From Haemophilus haemolyticus (GTDB taxonomy: Bacteria > Pseudomonadota > Gammaproteobacteria > Enterobacterales > Pasteurellaceae): a stretch of DNA of 64,000 bases. Each line of letters begins with the position of its first letter. The first letter of the stretch is position 1. The translations under genes and the position numbers were made by a program. The notes under the pieces are model-generated. The model made no database searches and was not told the origin of the DNA. It saw only the letters and a program-made list of their open reading frames with translations. Below are positions 12,000 through 22,913 of the stretch, piece by piece. Location of the stretch: assembly GCF_003493605.1 (NCBI RefSeq), contig NZ_QQKA01000004.1, positions 1 through 64,000 of the forward strand. The letters are read 5' to 3'.

Positions 12000-12133
12000 G
12001 AGGATACTAAGCAGGTGAAAATTGCGGTTATTCTAGCGTAATTACCACTTCATGGGAAATAATCATCGCTTTGTTTTTCCCCATATCCTCTCTATAATAT
12101 GCATTCTTAATTATGTGACAAACTGGATATATT

Positions 12134-13678
12134 ATGGCTGAGCAAAATAACCCTTACGACGAACTTAGATACTACTCAAAACCCTTTTCTTATACGAGCA
12201 TTGCGCTTTTGGAAGGAAATGCAACATTATGGGGATTAACACCGCCAGCACTCAAAGGTGCTAAAGTATTAGAATTAGGTTCTTCTTTTGGCGGAAACTT
12301 AATTTCTCAAGCGGTTTATTATCCAGATACTGAATTTGTGGGCATTGATTTATCAGATAGTCAAATTACTCAAGGTAATGAAATCATTAAATCAATGGGA
12401 TTAACAAATGTTCGTTTAGAAGCAAAAAATATTCTCGATATTACGCCTGAATTTGGCGTGTTTGACTACATTATTGTACATGGCATTTATTCTTGGGTAC
12501 CAAATAATGTTAAAGATAAAATTCTTGAAGTTTGCCGAGAAAATTTAACGCCAAACGGTATTGCTTATATTTCTTACAACACCTATCCGGGTTGGAAAAA
12601 CCGAGAAGTTGCACGAGATATTATGCTCTATGCTAATAAATACACACAAAATTTACCGCTTTCTGAGCAAACTCGTCGTGGCAAAGCCGTTGTTCAGTTA
12701 TTCTCCGATGCAATTAAATCGATTGAATCAGAAAAAGAACGAAATAAATTTAGAATTTCAAATTTTGATACTATTCAAAATCAAGATGACCATTATATTG
12801 CGCATGAATATCTTGAATATCACAACGACCCTCTCTATTTAAATCAATTTGTGGATAGCGTCAATCAACATCAATTAGCTTATATTGGTGATACAAGTTT
12901 CCAACTTTCATATATTTCTTGGATGCCACAACACTTAAGAAATATGATTAATCAATTATCCGAGACAGATTATGTCGCCCGTGAGCAATGTCTTGATTAT
13001 CTTTACGATGTTGCATTTAGAAGAAGTTTGTTATGTCATGCTAATTTACAAGATAAAATTAACCGTACTGAGAATATAAATATAAGTTTATTAGATAAAT
13101 TAACCTTTATTAATCAAAGTAAAGAAAATAATCTGAGCAATATATTCAATAATCAAGACATTATAAGATTACTTGAACACTTTATTTATCAAGTAGGTAG
13201 TTTTACTATTAAATCATTAACTGATTATGTATCGAATAATAAAGAGTTTAAAAATATCACTAAAAATGAAATTTACTCTTCTGTATTACTATCTATAGTT
13301 CTAGGCTATATCAATGTTTTCCGCACACCATATCAAATATATGCATTTGAAGATAACAAAACTTATATACCAAAACGGTTTACTCAATATATACAGGCTT
13401 TGTTAGAGGGGGCAAATGAATATATTGGTGCGGGCAATATGTATAATGGAAGTATTGAAGATTTGAATAAACTTCATCTTCACATAATGTCCCAAATGGA
13501 AAAACCAACAACCCAAAAAGCACTTAACGCTTCACTCAAGGAATATTTAATTCAGAATGAATACAGAGATATGAACAATAATAAACTTATTGATGAAGAA
13601 TATGATTGTTCAGGATTGTGTAATTCTCTTTGTGAAACTTTAGCTAACTTAGGTTATATCCAACCTGCCACACTATAA
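12134..13678 (+). CDS. SAM-dependent methyltransferase with regulatory domain
   Basis: Predicted class I methyltransferase of unknown substrate. Motif I is [12 protein letters not shown] (near residue 38) and an acidic ribose-binding [10 protein letters not shown] lies about 25 residues on. The central part (about 220-310) resembles the methyltransferase regulatory domain (PF10119 type, from memory), and the C-terminal third is a low-GC, Asn/Lys-rich, probably winged-helix region. Base composition falls after about 13,000, suggesting a variable or acquired C-terminus. It has its own terminator and precedes the hit operon. I do not recognise a specific function. Confidence 0.7.
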   Translation: MAEQNNPYDELRYYSKPFSYTSIALLEGNATLWGLTPPALKGAKVLELGSSFGGNLISQAVYYPDTEFVGIDLSDSQITQGNEIIKSMGLTNVRLEAKNILDITPEFGVFDYIIVHGIYSWVPNNVKDKILEVCRENLTPNGIAYISYNTYPGWKNREVARDIMLYANKYTQNLPLSEQTRRGKAVVQLFSDAIKSIESEKERNKFRISNFDTIQNQDDHYIAHEYLEYHNDPLYLNQFVDSVNQHQLAYIGDTSFQLSYISWMPQHLRNMINQLSETDYVAREQCLDYLYDVAFRRSLLCHANLQDKINRTENINISLLDKLTFINQSKENNLSNIFNNQDIIRLLEHFIYQVGSFTIKSLTDYVSNNKEFKNITKNEIYSSVLLSIVLGYINVFRTPYQIYAFEDNKTYIPKRFTQYIQALLEGANEYIGAGNMYNGSIEDLNKLHLHIMSQMEKPTTQKALNASLKEYLIQNEYRDMNNNKLIDEEYDCSGLCNSLCETLANLGYIQPATL

Positions 13679-13705
13679 ACAAAACTCAAAGAAATCAATA
13701 TATTG

Positions 13706-13735
13706 AAGGAGAGCTAACAGCTCTCCTTTTGTTTT
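13706..13735 (+). terminator. Terminator of the methyltransferase gene
   Basis: AAGGAGAGCT (13706-13715), loop AAC, AGCTCTCCTT (13719-13728) and a T-rich tail. Confidence 0.85.
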
Positions 13736-13748
13736 GCCATAAATAAAA

Positions 13749-13769
13749 ATTGAGAATTATTTGCATTTG
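13749..13769 (+). promoter_or_regulatory. Fur-box-like site upstream of hitA
   Basis: Read on the minus strand, 13749-13769 contains AAATGCAAATAATTCTCAAT, close to the 19-bp Fur consensus GATAATGATAATCATTATC. It lies about 80 bp before the ferric-iron binding protein gene, where Fur control is expected. Confidence 0.5.
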
Positions 13770-13829
13770 AATGAATTTAGAAATAGAATAAAGGTCATTC
13801 AGACTTAATTAAAACATTCATTCTCATAA

Positions 13830-14843
<1,014 letters not shown>

Positions 14844-14856
14844 GCCCGCTAACGTC

Positions 14857-14893
14857 GCAACTGTATTTTCACCCAAAGTGGAGATACAGTTGC
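14857..14893 (+). promoter_or_regulatory. Intercistronic hairpin over the hitB start
   Basis: GCAACTGTAT (14857-14866) and ATACAGTTGC (14884-14893) are a perfect 10-bp inverted repeat. The loop holds the only plausible SD for hitB (GGAG, 14880-14883), and the 3' arm holds the likely TTG start (14890). It could hold down permease translation relative to HitA. Confidence 0.55.
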
Positions 14894-16434
14894 CACATAT
14901 AAAGGACTATCTTTTGACCCGAACGCCCCCACTTTGGCTCACCATCATTATTTTACTTATTGGTTTACCGCTCTTATTACCATTTCTATATATTCTTTTC
15001 CGTGCGATTGAAGTCGGATTAGATCGTAGCCTTGAGCTTCTTATTCGCCCGAGAATGGCGGAATTACTGAGCAACACAATGCTTCTCATGGTCTGCGTAA
15101 CTATTGGATCCATTTTTCTCGGTACGCTTTGTGCATTTTTACTTGAACGCTATCGTTTTTTCGGCAAATCATTTTTTGAAGTGGCGATGAGTTTGCCACT
15201 TTGTATTCCAGCCTTTGTGAGCTGTTTTACTTGGATCAGCTTCACCTTTCGAGTAGAAGGTTTTTGGGGAACAATTGGCATCATGACATTAAGCTCTTTC
15301 CCACTCGCTTACTTGCCAATTTCAGCTACGCTTAAACGACTAGATCGCTCCCTTGAAGAAGTAAGCCTTTCATTAGGAAAAAGCCAAACTTACACCTTTT
15401 GGCACGCTATTTTTCCGCAATTAAAACCAGCAATCGGTAGTAGCTTATTGCTGATAGCATTACATATGCTCGTGGACTTCGGGGCGGTTTCTATTTTGAA
15501 TTACCAAACATTCACCACTGCTATTTTCCAAGAATATGAAATGTCTTTTAATAACAGCACCGCAGCACTACTTTCAGCTGTATTAATGGCAATTTGTAGC
15601 ATTATTGTGCTGGGAGAAACATTTTTCCGCGGTAAACAAACGCTTTACAACAGCGGCAAAGGCGTTACTCGTCCTTATCCAGTAAAAACGCTTTCTTTTG
15701 GCAAACAATGTTTAACCTTCGGATTTTTCTCTAGCATATTCATCTTAAGCATTGGCGTGCCGGTGATTATGTTAATTTACTGGCTTATTGTGGGAACTTC
15801 ACTCGAAAGTGCGGGTGATTTTTCAGAATTTTTATCGGCATTCAGCAATTCATTTATTATTTCAGGCTTAGGCGCATTGCTTACCGTAGTTTGTGCTTTG
15901 CCATTGGTTTGGGCAGCTGTACGCTATCGTAGCAAATTAACCGTTTGGATCGATCGATTACCTTACCTATTACACGCTGTACCCGGCTTAGTTATCGCAT
16001 TATCGCTGATCTACTTTACGATCAACTATGCTAACAGCTTATATCAAACCTTTTTAGTTATCATCGTGGCTTACTTTATGCTCTATTTACCAATGGCACA
16101 AACCACACTTAGAGCCTCACTTGAGCAACTTTCTGATAATATTGAGAAAGTCGGACAAAGCCTAGGACGAAGCCCATTCTATATTTTCCGAACTTTAACA
16201 TTACCTGCAATGCTACCAGGCATTGCGGCGGCATTCTCTCTAGTATTTTTGAATTTAATGAAAGAGCTTACTGCAACGCTTTTGCTCACGCCAAACGACA
16301 TCAAAACCCTTTCTATTGCCGTTTGGGAATATACCAGTGATGCGCAATACGCTGCGGCAACGCCTTATGCCCTAATGCTCGTTCTCTTTTCAGGGATTCC
16401 TGTGTTTTTATTGAAAAAATATGCATTCAAATAA
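14890..16434 (+). CDS. hitB: Ferric-iron ABC transporter permease HitB
   Basis: Inner-membrane permease that receives Fe(III) from HitA. It is a fused permease with two six-helix halves, each with an EAA-type coupling loop: EEVSLSLGKSQ near residue 155 and IEKVGQSLGRSP near residue 415. I prefer the TTG start at 14890 because GGAG lies 6 bases before it. A GTG at 14878 would add 4 residues but has no SD. Translation may be limited by the hairpin at 14857-14893. It overlaps hitC. Confidence 0.9.
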   Translation: MPHIKDYLLTRTPPLWLTIIILLIGLPLLLPFLYILFRAIEVGLDRSLELLIRPRMAELLSNTMLLMVCVTIGSIFLGTLCAFLLERYRFFGKSFFEVAMSLPLCIPAFVSCFTWISFTFRVEGFWGTIGIMTLSSFPLAYLPISATLKRLDRSLEEVSLSLGKSQTYTFWHAIFPQLKPAIGSSLLLIALHMLVDFGAVSILNYQTFTTAIFQEYEMSFNNSTAALLSAVLMAICSIIVLGETFFRGKQTLYNSGKGVTRPYPVKTLSFGKQCLTFGFFSSIFILSIGVPVIMLIYWLIVGTSLESAGDFSEFLSAFSNSFIISGLGALLTVVCALPLVWAAVRYRSKLTVWIDRLPYLLHAVPGLVIALSLIYFTINYANSLYQTFLVIIVAYFMLYLPMAQTTLRASLEQLSDNIEKVGQSLGRSPFYIFRTLTLPAMLPGIAAAFSLVFLNLMKELTATLLLTPNDIKTLSIAVWEYTSDAQYAAATPYALMLVLFSGIPVFLLKKYAFK

Positions 16435-17491
16435 AATGATAAATAATCCGTTATTAACTGTTAAAAATCTTAATAAATTTTTTAATGAACAGCAAGTTCT
16501 TCACGATATTTCCTTTACCTTGCAACGAGGTGAAATCCTCTTTTTGCTTGGTGCTTCTGGTTGTGGAAAAACAACGTTATTGCGAGCGATCGCAGGATTT
16601 GAACAACCTAATACGGGCGAAATTTGGCTAAAAGAGCGGTTAATTTTTGGCAAGAATTGCAATCTACCAACGCAACAACGCCATCTCGGTTATGTGGTGC
16701 AAGAAGGTGTGCTTTTCCCTCACTTAACTGTCTATCGCAACATTGCTTACGGATTAGGGAATGGCAAAGGGAAAACAGATGAAGAGAAAATGCGAATTGA
16801 GCAAGCAATGCAACTCACTGGAATTAGTGAACTAGCGGAACGTTTTCCTCACCAACTCTCAGGCGGACAACAACAACGTGTGGCTCTTGCTCGAGCGCTA
16901 GCGCCAAATCCAGAACTGATTTTATTAGACGAACCTTTTAGTGCCTTAGATGAACATCTTCGCCAGCAAATTCGTCATGATATGCTAAAAGCACTACGTC
17001 AAAGTGGTGCATCAGCGATTTTCGTCACCCATGATCGTGATGAAGCATTACGTTATGCGGATAAAATCGCTGTTATCCAACAAGGAAAAATTTTACAAAT
17101 CGACACGCCTCGTACACTTTATTGGTCGCCTAATCATATTGAAACCGCAAGTTTTATTGGTGACAACATCGTGCTATCAGCGAATCTGATTGATGAAAAC
17201 ACAGTTCAATGCCAATTAGGTAATATTCCTGTAAAAAACAAATCAATCTCACTGAAACAAGGTAAGATTTTGCTTCGTCCAGAACAATTTAGCCTGTTTA
17301 AAACATCGGAAAATCCAACCGCACTTTTCAAAGGGAAAGTAAAACAAATTGAATTTAAAGGGAAAATTACCGCTATTCAAATTGAAATTAATGGATACGC
17401 AATATGGATTGAGAACATCATTTCCCCCGATTTATCGATTGGCGATGAGCTGCCAATTTATTTGCATGGAAAAGGGCTTTTTTACGCCTAA
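16421..17491 (+). CDS. hitC: Ferric-iron ABC transporter ATPase HitC
   Basis: ATPase of the HitABC importer. Walker A GASGCGKTT (near residue 43), signature LSGGQQQR (near 144), Walker B LILLDEPF and a C-terminal TOBE-like domain. 356 residues. It starts inside the end of hitB (14-bp overlap). A second ATG at 16436 is equally possible, as neither has an SD and both would depend on coupling to hitB. Confidence 0.93.
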   Translation: MHSNKMINNPLLTVKNLNKFFNEQQVLHDISFTLQRGEILFLLGASGCGKTTLLRAIAGFEQPNTGEIWLKERLIFGKNCNLPTQQRHLGYVVQEGVLFPHLTVYRNIAYGLGNGKGKTDEEKMRIEQAMQLTGISELAERFPHQLSGGQQQRVALARALAPNPELILLDEPFSALDEHLRQQIRHDMLKALRQSGASAIFVTHDRDEALRYADKIAVIQQGKILQIDTPRTLYWSPNHIETASFIGDNIVLSANLIDENTVQCQLGNIPVKNKSISLKQGKILLRPEQFSLFKTSENPTALFKGKVKQIEFKGKITAIQIEINGYAIWIENIISPDLSIGDELPIYLHGKGLFYA

Positions 17492-17492
17492 G

Positions 17493-17528
17493 AATAAAGC
17501 CTTATCTTCACGATAAGGCTTTATTTTT
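17493..17528. terminator. Bidirectional terminator hitC / M15 peptidase
   Basis: AATAAAGCCTTATC (17493-17506) and GATAAGGCTTTATT (17512-17525), loop of 5 bases, between two convergent genes whose stops are 35 bp apart. Confidence 0.88.
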
Positions 17529-18207
17529 AAACAATATATTCAGAAAAAATTTGTTCAAGATTTGATATTAAACAGTCTGCGCCTAAAATATTTTCCCCTT
17601 TCCACGCCTGTTTCAAAATGTCTGGAGAAAATTGCTGGCTTGCTAATTCAGCTAACGGCAAATAACTGATATGCCAAGGCTCCCGCCCCACTTTTTTATT
17701 AGACTGCATATTCATAAAAGGCAAAGCAAAATCAAAGTGCGGTAAATTTTCGGTAAGAAATTCACTCAATTCAAAGAAATAGCCGCCTTTTTCATATTCC
17801 CAAGGCTCCAGTTGTAAAGATTGACCTTGTGGTAAAAGATCAGGATCGAAAATATCCACTTCCGTTCCCCAATGATGACGGCTAGCACCCGGCAATGCAG
17901 ACCAACGTAAAATCGCCTGACATTTTTGCCAGTCCTCTAATTGGCTCAATTCTAATGCTTTTCCTTCGTCATCATGGACTTTTCGCTCGCCCTTAAATTT
18001 GCTATTCCAAATAAGCTGTTGGCGTTCAAAATCACGAAAACTACTCGCTGGCTGTAAATTAAAGCCATTTTTTGCCGCACTTTGTTGCAATCCTTGAAAT
18101 GCTTGCACAGCTTGTGTTTGCAAAAAATGATTTGATGAATGAGTTGCGGGTAAATTGACTAAATGCTCACGGGACTTTCCTGTAAGCATTTCTGGCGTTA
18201 ATTTCAT
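17527..18207 (-). CDS. M15-family (VanY-like) peptidase
   Basis: Predicted zinc D-alanyl-D-alanine carboxypeptidase. The zinc motif SxHxxGxxxD is present as SRHHWGTEVD (near residue 118), with the second motif EPWH near 179. 226 residues. No signal peptide or lipobox is visible at the N-terminus, unlike many VanY/DacB-like enzymes, so it may act in the cytoplasm on recycled muropeptides or leave by another route. It starts one base after the dapE stop. Confidence 0.8.
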   Translation of the reverse strand: MKLTPEMLTGKSREHLVNLPATHSSNHFLQTQAVQAFQGLQQSAAKNGFNLQPASSFRDFERQQLIWNSKFKGERKVHDDEGKALELSQLEDWQKCQAILRWSALPGASRHHWGTEVDIFDPDLLPQGQSLQLEPWEYEKGGYFFELSEFLTENLPHFDFALPFMNMQSNKKVGREPWHISYLPLAELASQQFSPDILKQAWKGENILGADCLISNLEQIFSEYIV

Positions 18208-18208
18208 T

Positions 18209-19342
18209 TTAGCTATCCAATAAATTCACTAACATTTTGTGATAAATTTCACCGCACTTGCCAAGTTCTTCTACGCTGACACATTCGTTGACTTTATGAA
18301 TTGTTGCGTTAAGTGGACCAAATTCCACTACTTCAGCGCCCATCAATGCAATAAAACGACCGTCTGACGTGCCACCACCCGTTTCAGCCTTTGGCGTTAT
18401 GCCTGTGGTTTCCTCAATAGCGCTAGTTATCGAATCTAATAATTTACCCGGTTTTGTTAAAAACGGTTTACCTGATAAATTCCATTCAATACGATATTTC
18501 AAATTATGTCTTTCTAGCATTTCAGCTACTTTTTGCTTAATGATTTCATCCGTGACTTCTGTGCAATAACGCAAATTGAACTGAATATATAACTCGCCTG
18601 GAATCACATTATTACTTCCTGTGCCCGCATGAATATTAGCAATTTGTAGGCTTGTTGGAGGGAAAAACTCATTGCCTTCATCCCATTGGTAAGTTGTTAA
18701 TTCTTGCAAAAATGGGGCTGCTTTATGGATCGGATTTTCAGCTAAATGCGGATATGCCACATGTCCTTGAATCCCCTGAATATAAAGGTTTCCTGTAATT
18801 GAGCCACGGCGACCATTTTTGACGACATCGCCTAAGTTTTTAGCACTCGATGGCTCACCAACCATACAATAAGTAATTGTTTCATCACGCGCCATTAAAG
18901 TCTCAACCACACGCACAGTGCCATCTTTTGCGGCGGCCTCTTCATCAGACGTAATCAATAATGCAATTGTGCCTTTATGATCAGGATTTGCTTTTACATA
19001 TTCTTCAGCCGCCACAATCATTGCAGCAAGAGATCCTTTCATATCCGCCGCACCACGACCATAAAGCATGCCATCAATAATCTCAGCAGAAAACGGCGGA
19101 GACGACCACTGATTTTCATCACCTGTAGGCACAACATCCGTATGACCTACAAAAGCAATAACTGGCTCACCCGTTCCATGTTTTGCCCATAAATTCAACG
19201 TATCATTAAAAGGCATCAATTCAATTTGAAAACCTAATTTTTCTAAACGTTCGGCAATAATTTTCTGACAGCCTTCATCATTAGGGCTAATAGACGGGCG
19301 ACGAATTAAATCTTGCGCCAACAAAACCACTTTTTCTCTCAT
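18209..19342 (-). CDS. dapE: Succinyl-diaminopimelate desuccinylase
   Basis: Hydrolyses N-succinyl-LL-DAP in lysine/meso-DAP synthesis. Di-zinc M20 peptidase fold: [12 protein letters not shown] holds the first zinc His, [10 protein letters not shown] the bridging Asp, and [11 protein letters not shown] the catalytic Glu. 377 residues, normal length. It sits between the ArsC-like gene (26 bp) and the M15 peptidase (1 bp), so it is probably in one transcript linking DAP synthesis with peptidoglycan turnover. Confidence 0.97.
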   Translation of the reverse strand: MREKVVLLAQDLIRRPSISPNDEGCQKIIAERLEKLGFQIELMPFNDTLNLWAKHGTGEPVIAFVGHTDVVPTGDENQWSSPPFSAEIIDGMLYGRGAADMKGSLAAMIVAAEEYVKANPDHKGTIALLITSDEEAAAKDGTVRVVETLMARDETITYCMVGEPSSAKNLGDVVKNGRRGSITGNLYIQGIQGHVAYPHLAENPIHKAAPFLQELTTYQWDEGNEFFPPTSLQIANIHAGTGSNNVIPGELYIQFNLRYCTEVTDEIIKQKVAEMLERHNLKYRIEWNLSGKPFLTKPGKLLDSITSAIEETTGITPKAETGGGTSDGRFIALMGAEVVEFGPLNATIHKVNECVSVEELGKCGEIYHKMLVNLLDS

Positions 19343-19368
19343 AAAAACTCCTAAAAAATAACCGCACT

Positions 19369-19713
19369 TTAAGCAAAAGCAGCCTGATATTCCTTTTCAT
19401 TAAATCCAATTAATGCCTTTCCATCTTGTAAAATAATTGGACGTTTAATTAAAGTTGGATTCTCAGCCAACACGGAAAGTGCGGTGGTTTTATCAAGAGA
19501 ATTTTTAACTTGCTCATCCAAATTACGCCAAGTTGTACTGCGTTTATTTACCAACACATCCCAACCAAATTTAGCTTCTGCTTGGACTAAAAAATTCGAA
19601 TCTAAACCATCAACACGGTAGTCGTGAAGTTTGTGTTCAATATTGTGATCCGCCAGCCATTTCAAGGCTTTCTTCACTGTATCGCAATTTTTAATGCCGT
19701 AAACTGTAATCAT
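19369..19713 (-). CDS. yffB: ArsC/YffB-family thioredoxin-fold protein
   Basis: Small (114 residue) member of the arsenate-reductase-like family. It has the N-terminal [12 protein letters not shown] motif with a single cysteine and the C-terminal LIKRPIIL segment. It sits directly upstream of dapE, as yffB does in E. coli. It is unlikely to be a true arsenate reductase. The biochemical role is not established. Confidence 0.88.
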   Translation of the reverse strand: MITVYGIKNCDTVKKALKWLADHNIEHKLHDYRVDGLDSNFLVQAEAKFGWDVLVNKRSTTWRNLDEQVKNSLDKTTALSVLAENPTLIKRPIILQDGKALIGFNEKEYQAAFA

Positions 19714-19730
19714 ATTTCACCTAAAAAGAA

Positions 19731-19760
19731 AAATCCTCAATCTAATCAGATTGAGGATTT
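19731..19760 (-). terminator. htpG terminator
   Basis: AAATCCTCAATCT (19731-19743) and AGATTGAGGATTT (19748-19760) form a perfect 13-bp stem. On the minus strand it is followed by a U-rich tract. It ends htpG transcription before yffB-dapE. Confidence 0.88.
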
Positions 19761-19790
19761 TAACCCTTATACTACTTCATCTCAAATGAA

Positions 19791-21671
19791 TTAACCTAAC
19801 AACTTATTGATACGTTTAATAAACACAGCTGGATTTTCCAAAGATCCACGCTCTGCTAACATAGCTTGTTCAAGTAATAATTCCACCCAATCAGCAAATT
19901 CTGTTTCATCGGCAATATCCGCTACTTTTTTCACTAAATGGTGTTCTGGATTAAGTTCAAAAGTATATTTTACTTCTGGTACAGGTTGCCCTGCGGCGGC
20001 AAACAATTTCGCCATTTGGGTCGTCATTTGATCATTATCTGTAGAAACTACCGCTGGTGTATCCGTTAAATTGTGAGTTAAACGCACCGTTTTCACACGT
20101 TCGCCAAGCAAGTTTTTCACACGCTCAATAAAACTACCAAAGGCTTCATCTTGTTGTTTTTGTGTTTCAGATTCTTTATCTGCTAAATCGCCTAAATCCA
20201 AATCGGCTTTCGTGATACTTTGTAACGGTTTACCGTCGAATTCAGTTAAATAGCTTAACATCCATTCATCAATGCGATCGGAAAGCAGTAAAACCTCAAT
20301 GCCTTTTTTATTGAACAATTCCAAGTGCGGACTATTTTTCGCTGCAACATAACTATCTGCTGTAATGTAATAGATAGCTTTTTGCCCCTCTTTCATACGC
20401 GAGATGTAATCTTCTAAAGACACAGTTTGCTCGCTGCTATCATTATGTGTCGAAGTAAAACGCAATAACTTGGCGACGGTTTCTTTGTTAGCAAAATCTT
20501 CTGCAGGGCCTTCTTTCAAGACTAAACCAAACTCTTTCCAGAATTGAAGATATTTTTCTGCATCATCTTTTGCTAATTTTTCTAGCATTTGTAATGAACG
20601 CTTAGTTAATGCTTTGCGTAATGCAGCCGTAATTTTGTTATCTTGCAAAATTTCACGAGACACATTTAATGGCAAGTCATTGCTATCGATTAAACCACGC
20701 ATAAAACGGAGATAATTCGGCATAAATTGCTCCGCATCATCCATAATAAATACGCGTTGAACATAAAGTTTTAAGCCGTGTTTATGTTCGCGATTAAATA
20801 AATCCCAAGGTGCTTTAGCTGGCACATAAAGCAAACTAGTATATGCTTGATTTCCTTCAACTTTGTTATGCGCCCAAGTCACAGGATCTGAGAAATCATG
20901 GCTTAAGTATTTATAAAACTCTTTGTATTCCTCATCAGAAACATCATTTTTAGAACGCGTCCAAAGTGCATCGGATTTATTAATTTTCTCCCATTTTTCA
21001 CCGCACTCTTTGCCTTCATCATCGTATTCTTTCGTTAGCATTTCCACTGGCAAGCCAATATGGTCAGAATATTTACCGATAATTTCACGTAAACGCCATT
21101 CGTTTAAAAATTCTTTCTCATCTTCGCGTAAATGTAAAATCACATCTGTGCCACGGGATTTTTTCTCAATATCCGCCACAGAATATTCGCCTTCACCAGC
21201 AGATTCCCAAAGCACCGCTTTATCCGCCTCTTCGCCAGCTGCTCTAGTTTTTACAGTCACTTTATCTGCCACAATAAAAGCTGAATAAAAACCCACACCA
21301 AACTGCCCAATAAGCTGGCTGTTTTTTGCTTGATCTTGGCCAAGTGCGGTTAAAAATTCTTTTGTTCCTGATTTTGCAATCGTACCCAAATGATCAATGA
21401 CTTGCTCGCGAGTCATACCAATGCCGTTATCACTAATCGTGATCGTTCCTTTATCCGCATCAAAGCTAACACGCACACGCAAGTCGCCATCGCCTTCATA
21501 TAAAGCTGGGTTGGAAAGTGCTTTAAAGCGTAATTTATCTGCCGCATCAGAGGCATTAGAAATTAATTCACGTAAAAAAATCTCTTTGTTGGAATACAAA
21601 GAATGAATCATTAATTGGAGGAGTTGTTTGACTTCAGATTGGAAGCCACGAGTTTCTTGATTTTGTGACAT
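19791..21671 (-). CDS. htpG: Hsp90-family chaperone HtpG
   Basis: Cytosolic ATP-dependent dimeric chaperone. GHKL ATPase motifs are present: the [14 protein letters not shown] helix (near residue 34), SDNGIGM (near 79) and [11 protein letters not shown] (near 122). Length 626 fits. A sigma-32-type promoter can be read upstream. Confidence 0.98.
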   Translation of the reverse strand: MSQNQETRGFQSEVKQLLQLMIHSLYSNKEIFLRELISNASDAADKLRFKALSNPALYEGDGDLRVRVSFDADKGTITISDNGIGMTREQVIDHLGTIAKSGTKEFLTALGQDQAKNSQLIGQFGVGFYSAFIVADKVTVKTRAAGEEADKAVLWESAGEGEYSVADIEKKSRGTDVILHLREDEKEFLNEWRLREIIGKYSDHIGLPVEMLTKEYDDEGKECGEKWEKINKSDALWTRSKNDVSDEEYKEFYKYLSHDFSDPVTWAHNKVEGNQAYTSLLYVPAKAPWDLFNREHKHGLKLYVQRVFIMDDAEQFMPNYLRFMRGLIDSNDLPLNVSREILQDNKITAALRKALTKRSLQMLEKLAKDDAEKYLQFWKEFGLVLKEGPAEDFANKETVAKLLRFTSTHNDSSEQTVSLEDYISRMKEGQKAIYYITADSYVAAKNSPHLELFNKKGIEVLLLSDRIDEWMLSYLTEFDGKPLQSITKADLDLGDLADKESETQKQQDEAFGSFIERVKNLLGERVKTVRLTHNLTDTPAVVSTDNDQMTTQMAKLFAAAGQPVPEVKYTFELNPEHHLVKKVADIADETEFADWVELLLEQAMLAERGSLENPAVFIKRINKLLG

Positions 21672-21709
21672 AATTTTTTTCCTTCATAAAGATAAAAATT
21701 GAACGTCAC

Positions 21710-21739
21710 AGATATAAGAATAAAAAGAAAGATTTCAAG
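21710..21739 (-). promoter_or_regulatory. Possible sigma-32 promoter of htpG
   Basis: Minus strand CCCCCTTGAAA (-35 core CTTGAAA at 21733-21739), a 14-bp spacer, then CTTATATCT, a partial match to the heat-shock -10 CCCCATNT. Position fits htpG, a known sigma-32 target in enterics. Confidence 0.5.
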
Positions 21740-21748
21740 GGGGAAAGC

Positions 21749-21777
21749 AAAGTGCGGTGAATTTTCACCGCACTTTT
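21749..21777 (-). terminator. Inverted uptake-sequence terminator
   Basis: AAAGTGCGGTGA (21749-21760) and TCACCGCACTTT (21765-21776), loop of 4. It lies just after the stop of the riboswitch-controlled binding protein gene. Confidence 0.75.
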
Positions 21778-21793
21778 ATCAGGCTAGCATTAA

Positions 21794-22855
21794 TTACTCT
21801 TTTCTTTCCTTCACATTTTCAACCCAGCGTTCTATTAATCGTTTCGCCTCTTGATCCGAACCAAATTTGATGAAATCAATATCAAGTAATTTAAGTTTTG
21901 CCGGCTCTGAAAGATGTGGATGTGCTTTGGCATGAATATTTGTTGGCAGTTGGTAAGAATCCGCCTCACGCCAAGGAATTTCTTGAGCTTCAGCAGAAAG
22001 CACAAAATCCACAAAGCGTTTAGCATTCTCTAAATTGCGTCCATTTTTAATGATACTGACCGCCCCTAACGTATAGCCTGTGCCTTCGCAAGGTAAAGCA
22101 CCAATAACCGGTGCGCCTTTATCCTTTTCACGCACATAAGTATGCATAAAACCAATATCAACTGCGGCAGCACCAGTAGAAATATTAGCCGTTGCTAATC
22201 CAGTTTTCGTGTATTGTGCAATGTTTTTGTCAAGTTCTTTCAAATAAGCAAAGGCTTTATCTTCGCCCATAATTTCAATTAAAGTTGTAAGAATGGTGTA
22301 GCCTGTGCCCGATACTCGAGGATCTGGATATTGAATTAACCCTTTAAATTCTGGTTTTAATAAATCAGCATAACATTGAGGCTTCGCGATATTTTTTTCA
22401 GCTAGCAGTTTTTCATTCATCCCAATGCCAAGTTCCATAAGATAAATAATCGATGTGGTATCGCCACGTTGTTCCGTTAGCTTTTTGAATTGAGGCATAA
22501 TTTCTTTTTGTAGAGGCGAACGATAAGTTTCTAACAAACCAGCATCTCGAGCTTGAAAGTGCGGTTCCAATGTACCACCATACCACACATCTGCTTGTGG
22601 ATTTTCTTTTTCGGCTTTGATTTTGCCTAATACAGTCCCTGTGCTATTACGCACAAACTGAGTGTCCACATTATATTTTTTGCTAAAAGCGTGAGCGACT
22701 TTTTCACAAGTCGTGTTTTGGACGCTGCAATACAGTACTAATTTACCTTCTGCTTGAGCAGAGGTTGATAAACTTAATCCTAATAAGCCGCAACCAAGCA
22801 CGCTGGAAAGTGCGGTCAATTTAAAAGAATTTTTTAAAGAAAAAGAGAGTTTCAT
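21794..22855 (-). CDS. Periplasmic substrate-binding protein, FbpA/AfuA-like, TPP-riboswitch controlled
   Basis: Predicted periplasmic binding protein of an ABC importer. A long signal peptide (cut near residue 36, after STSAQA) precedes KLVLYCSVQN, and the hallmark DVWYGGTLEPH is near residue 95. 353 residues. The family includes AfuA-type proteins first called ferric-binding; an Actinobacillus AfuA was later reported as a hexose-phosphate binder. The upstream TPP riboswitch instead suggests thiamine, a precursor or a phosphorylated relative as ligand. No permease or ATPase gene is adjacent, so it is an orphan here. I leave the symbol empty. Confidence 0.8.
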   Translation of the reverse strand: MKLSFSLKNSFKLTALSSVLGCGLLGLSLSTSAQAEGKLVLYCSVQNTTCEKVAHAFSKKYNVDTQFVRNSTGTVLGKIKAEKENPQADVWYGGTLEPHFQARDAGLLETYRSPLQKEIMPQFKKLTEQRGDTTSIIYLMELGIGMNEKLLAEKNIAKPQCYADLLKPEFKGLIQYPDPRVSGTGYTILTTLIEIMGEDKAFAYLKELDKNIAQYTKTGLATANISTGAAAVDIGFMHTYVREKDKGAPVIGALPCEGTGYTLGAVSIIKNGRNLENAKRFVDFVLSAEAQEIPWREADSYQLPTNIHAKAHPHLSEPAKLKLLDIDFIKFGSDQEAKRLIERWVENVKERKE

Positions 22856-22863
22856 GATGCATC

Positions 22864-22908
22864 CTTACTTATATGAATACAGAAAAAAGTAAGTCAGCCC
22901 TTTAAGGA
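22864..22908 (-). promoter_or_regulatory. Expression platform of the TPP riboswitch (SD sequestration)
   Basis: On the minus strand the SD region AAGTAAGGA (22862-22870) can pair with CTTACTT (22887-22893) to form a 7-bp hairpin, or its TAAGGA (22862-22867) can pair with TCCTTA (22903-22908) next to the aptamer. Both hide the SD. This suggests control of translation initiation. Confidence 0.5.
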
Positions 22909-22913
22909 GGAGA

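Noticed and set aside
20923-21288. A 121-codon plus-strand frame opposite htpG
   Set aside because: Ser-rich product mirrored from htpG codon use. No initiation signal.
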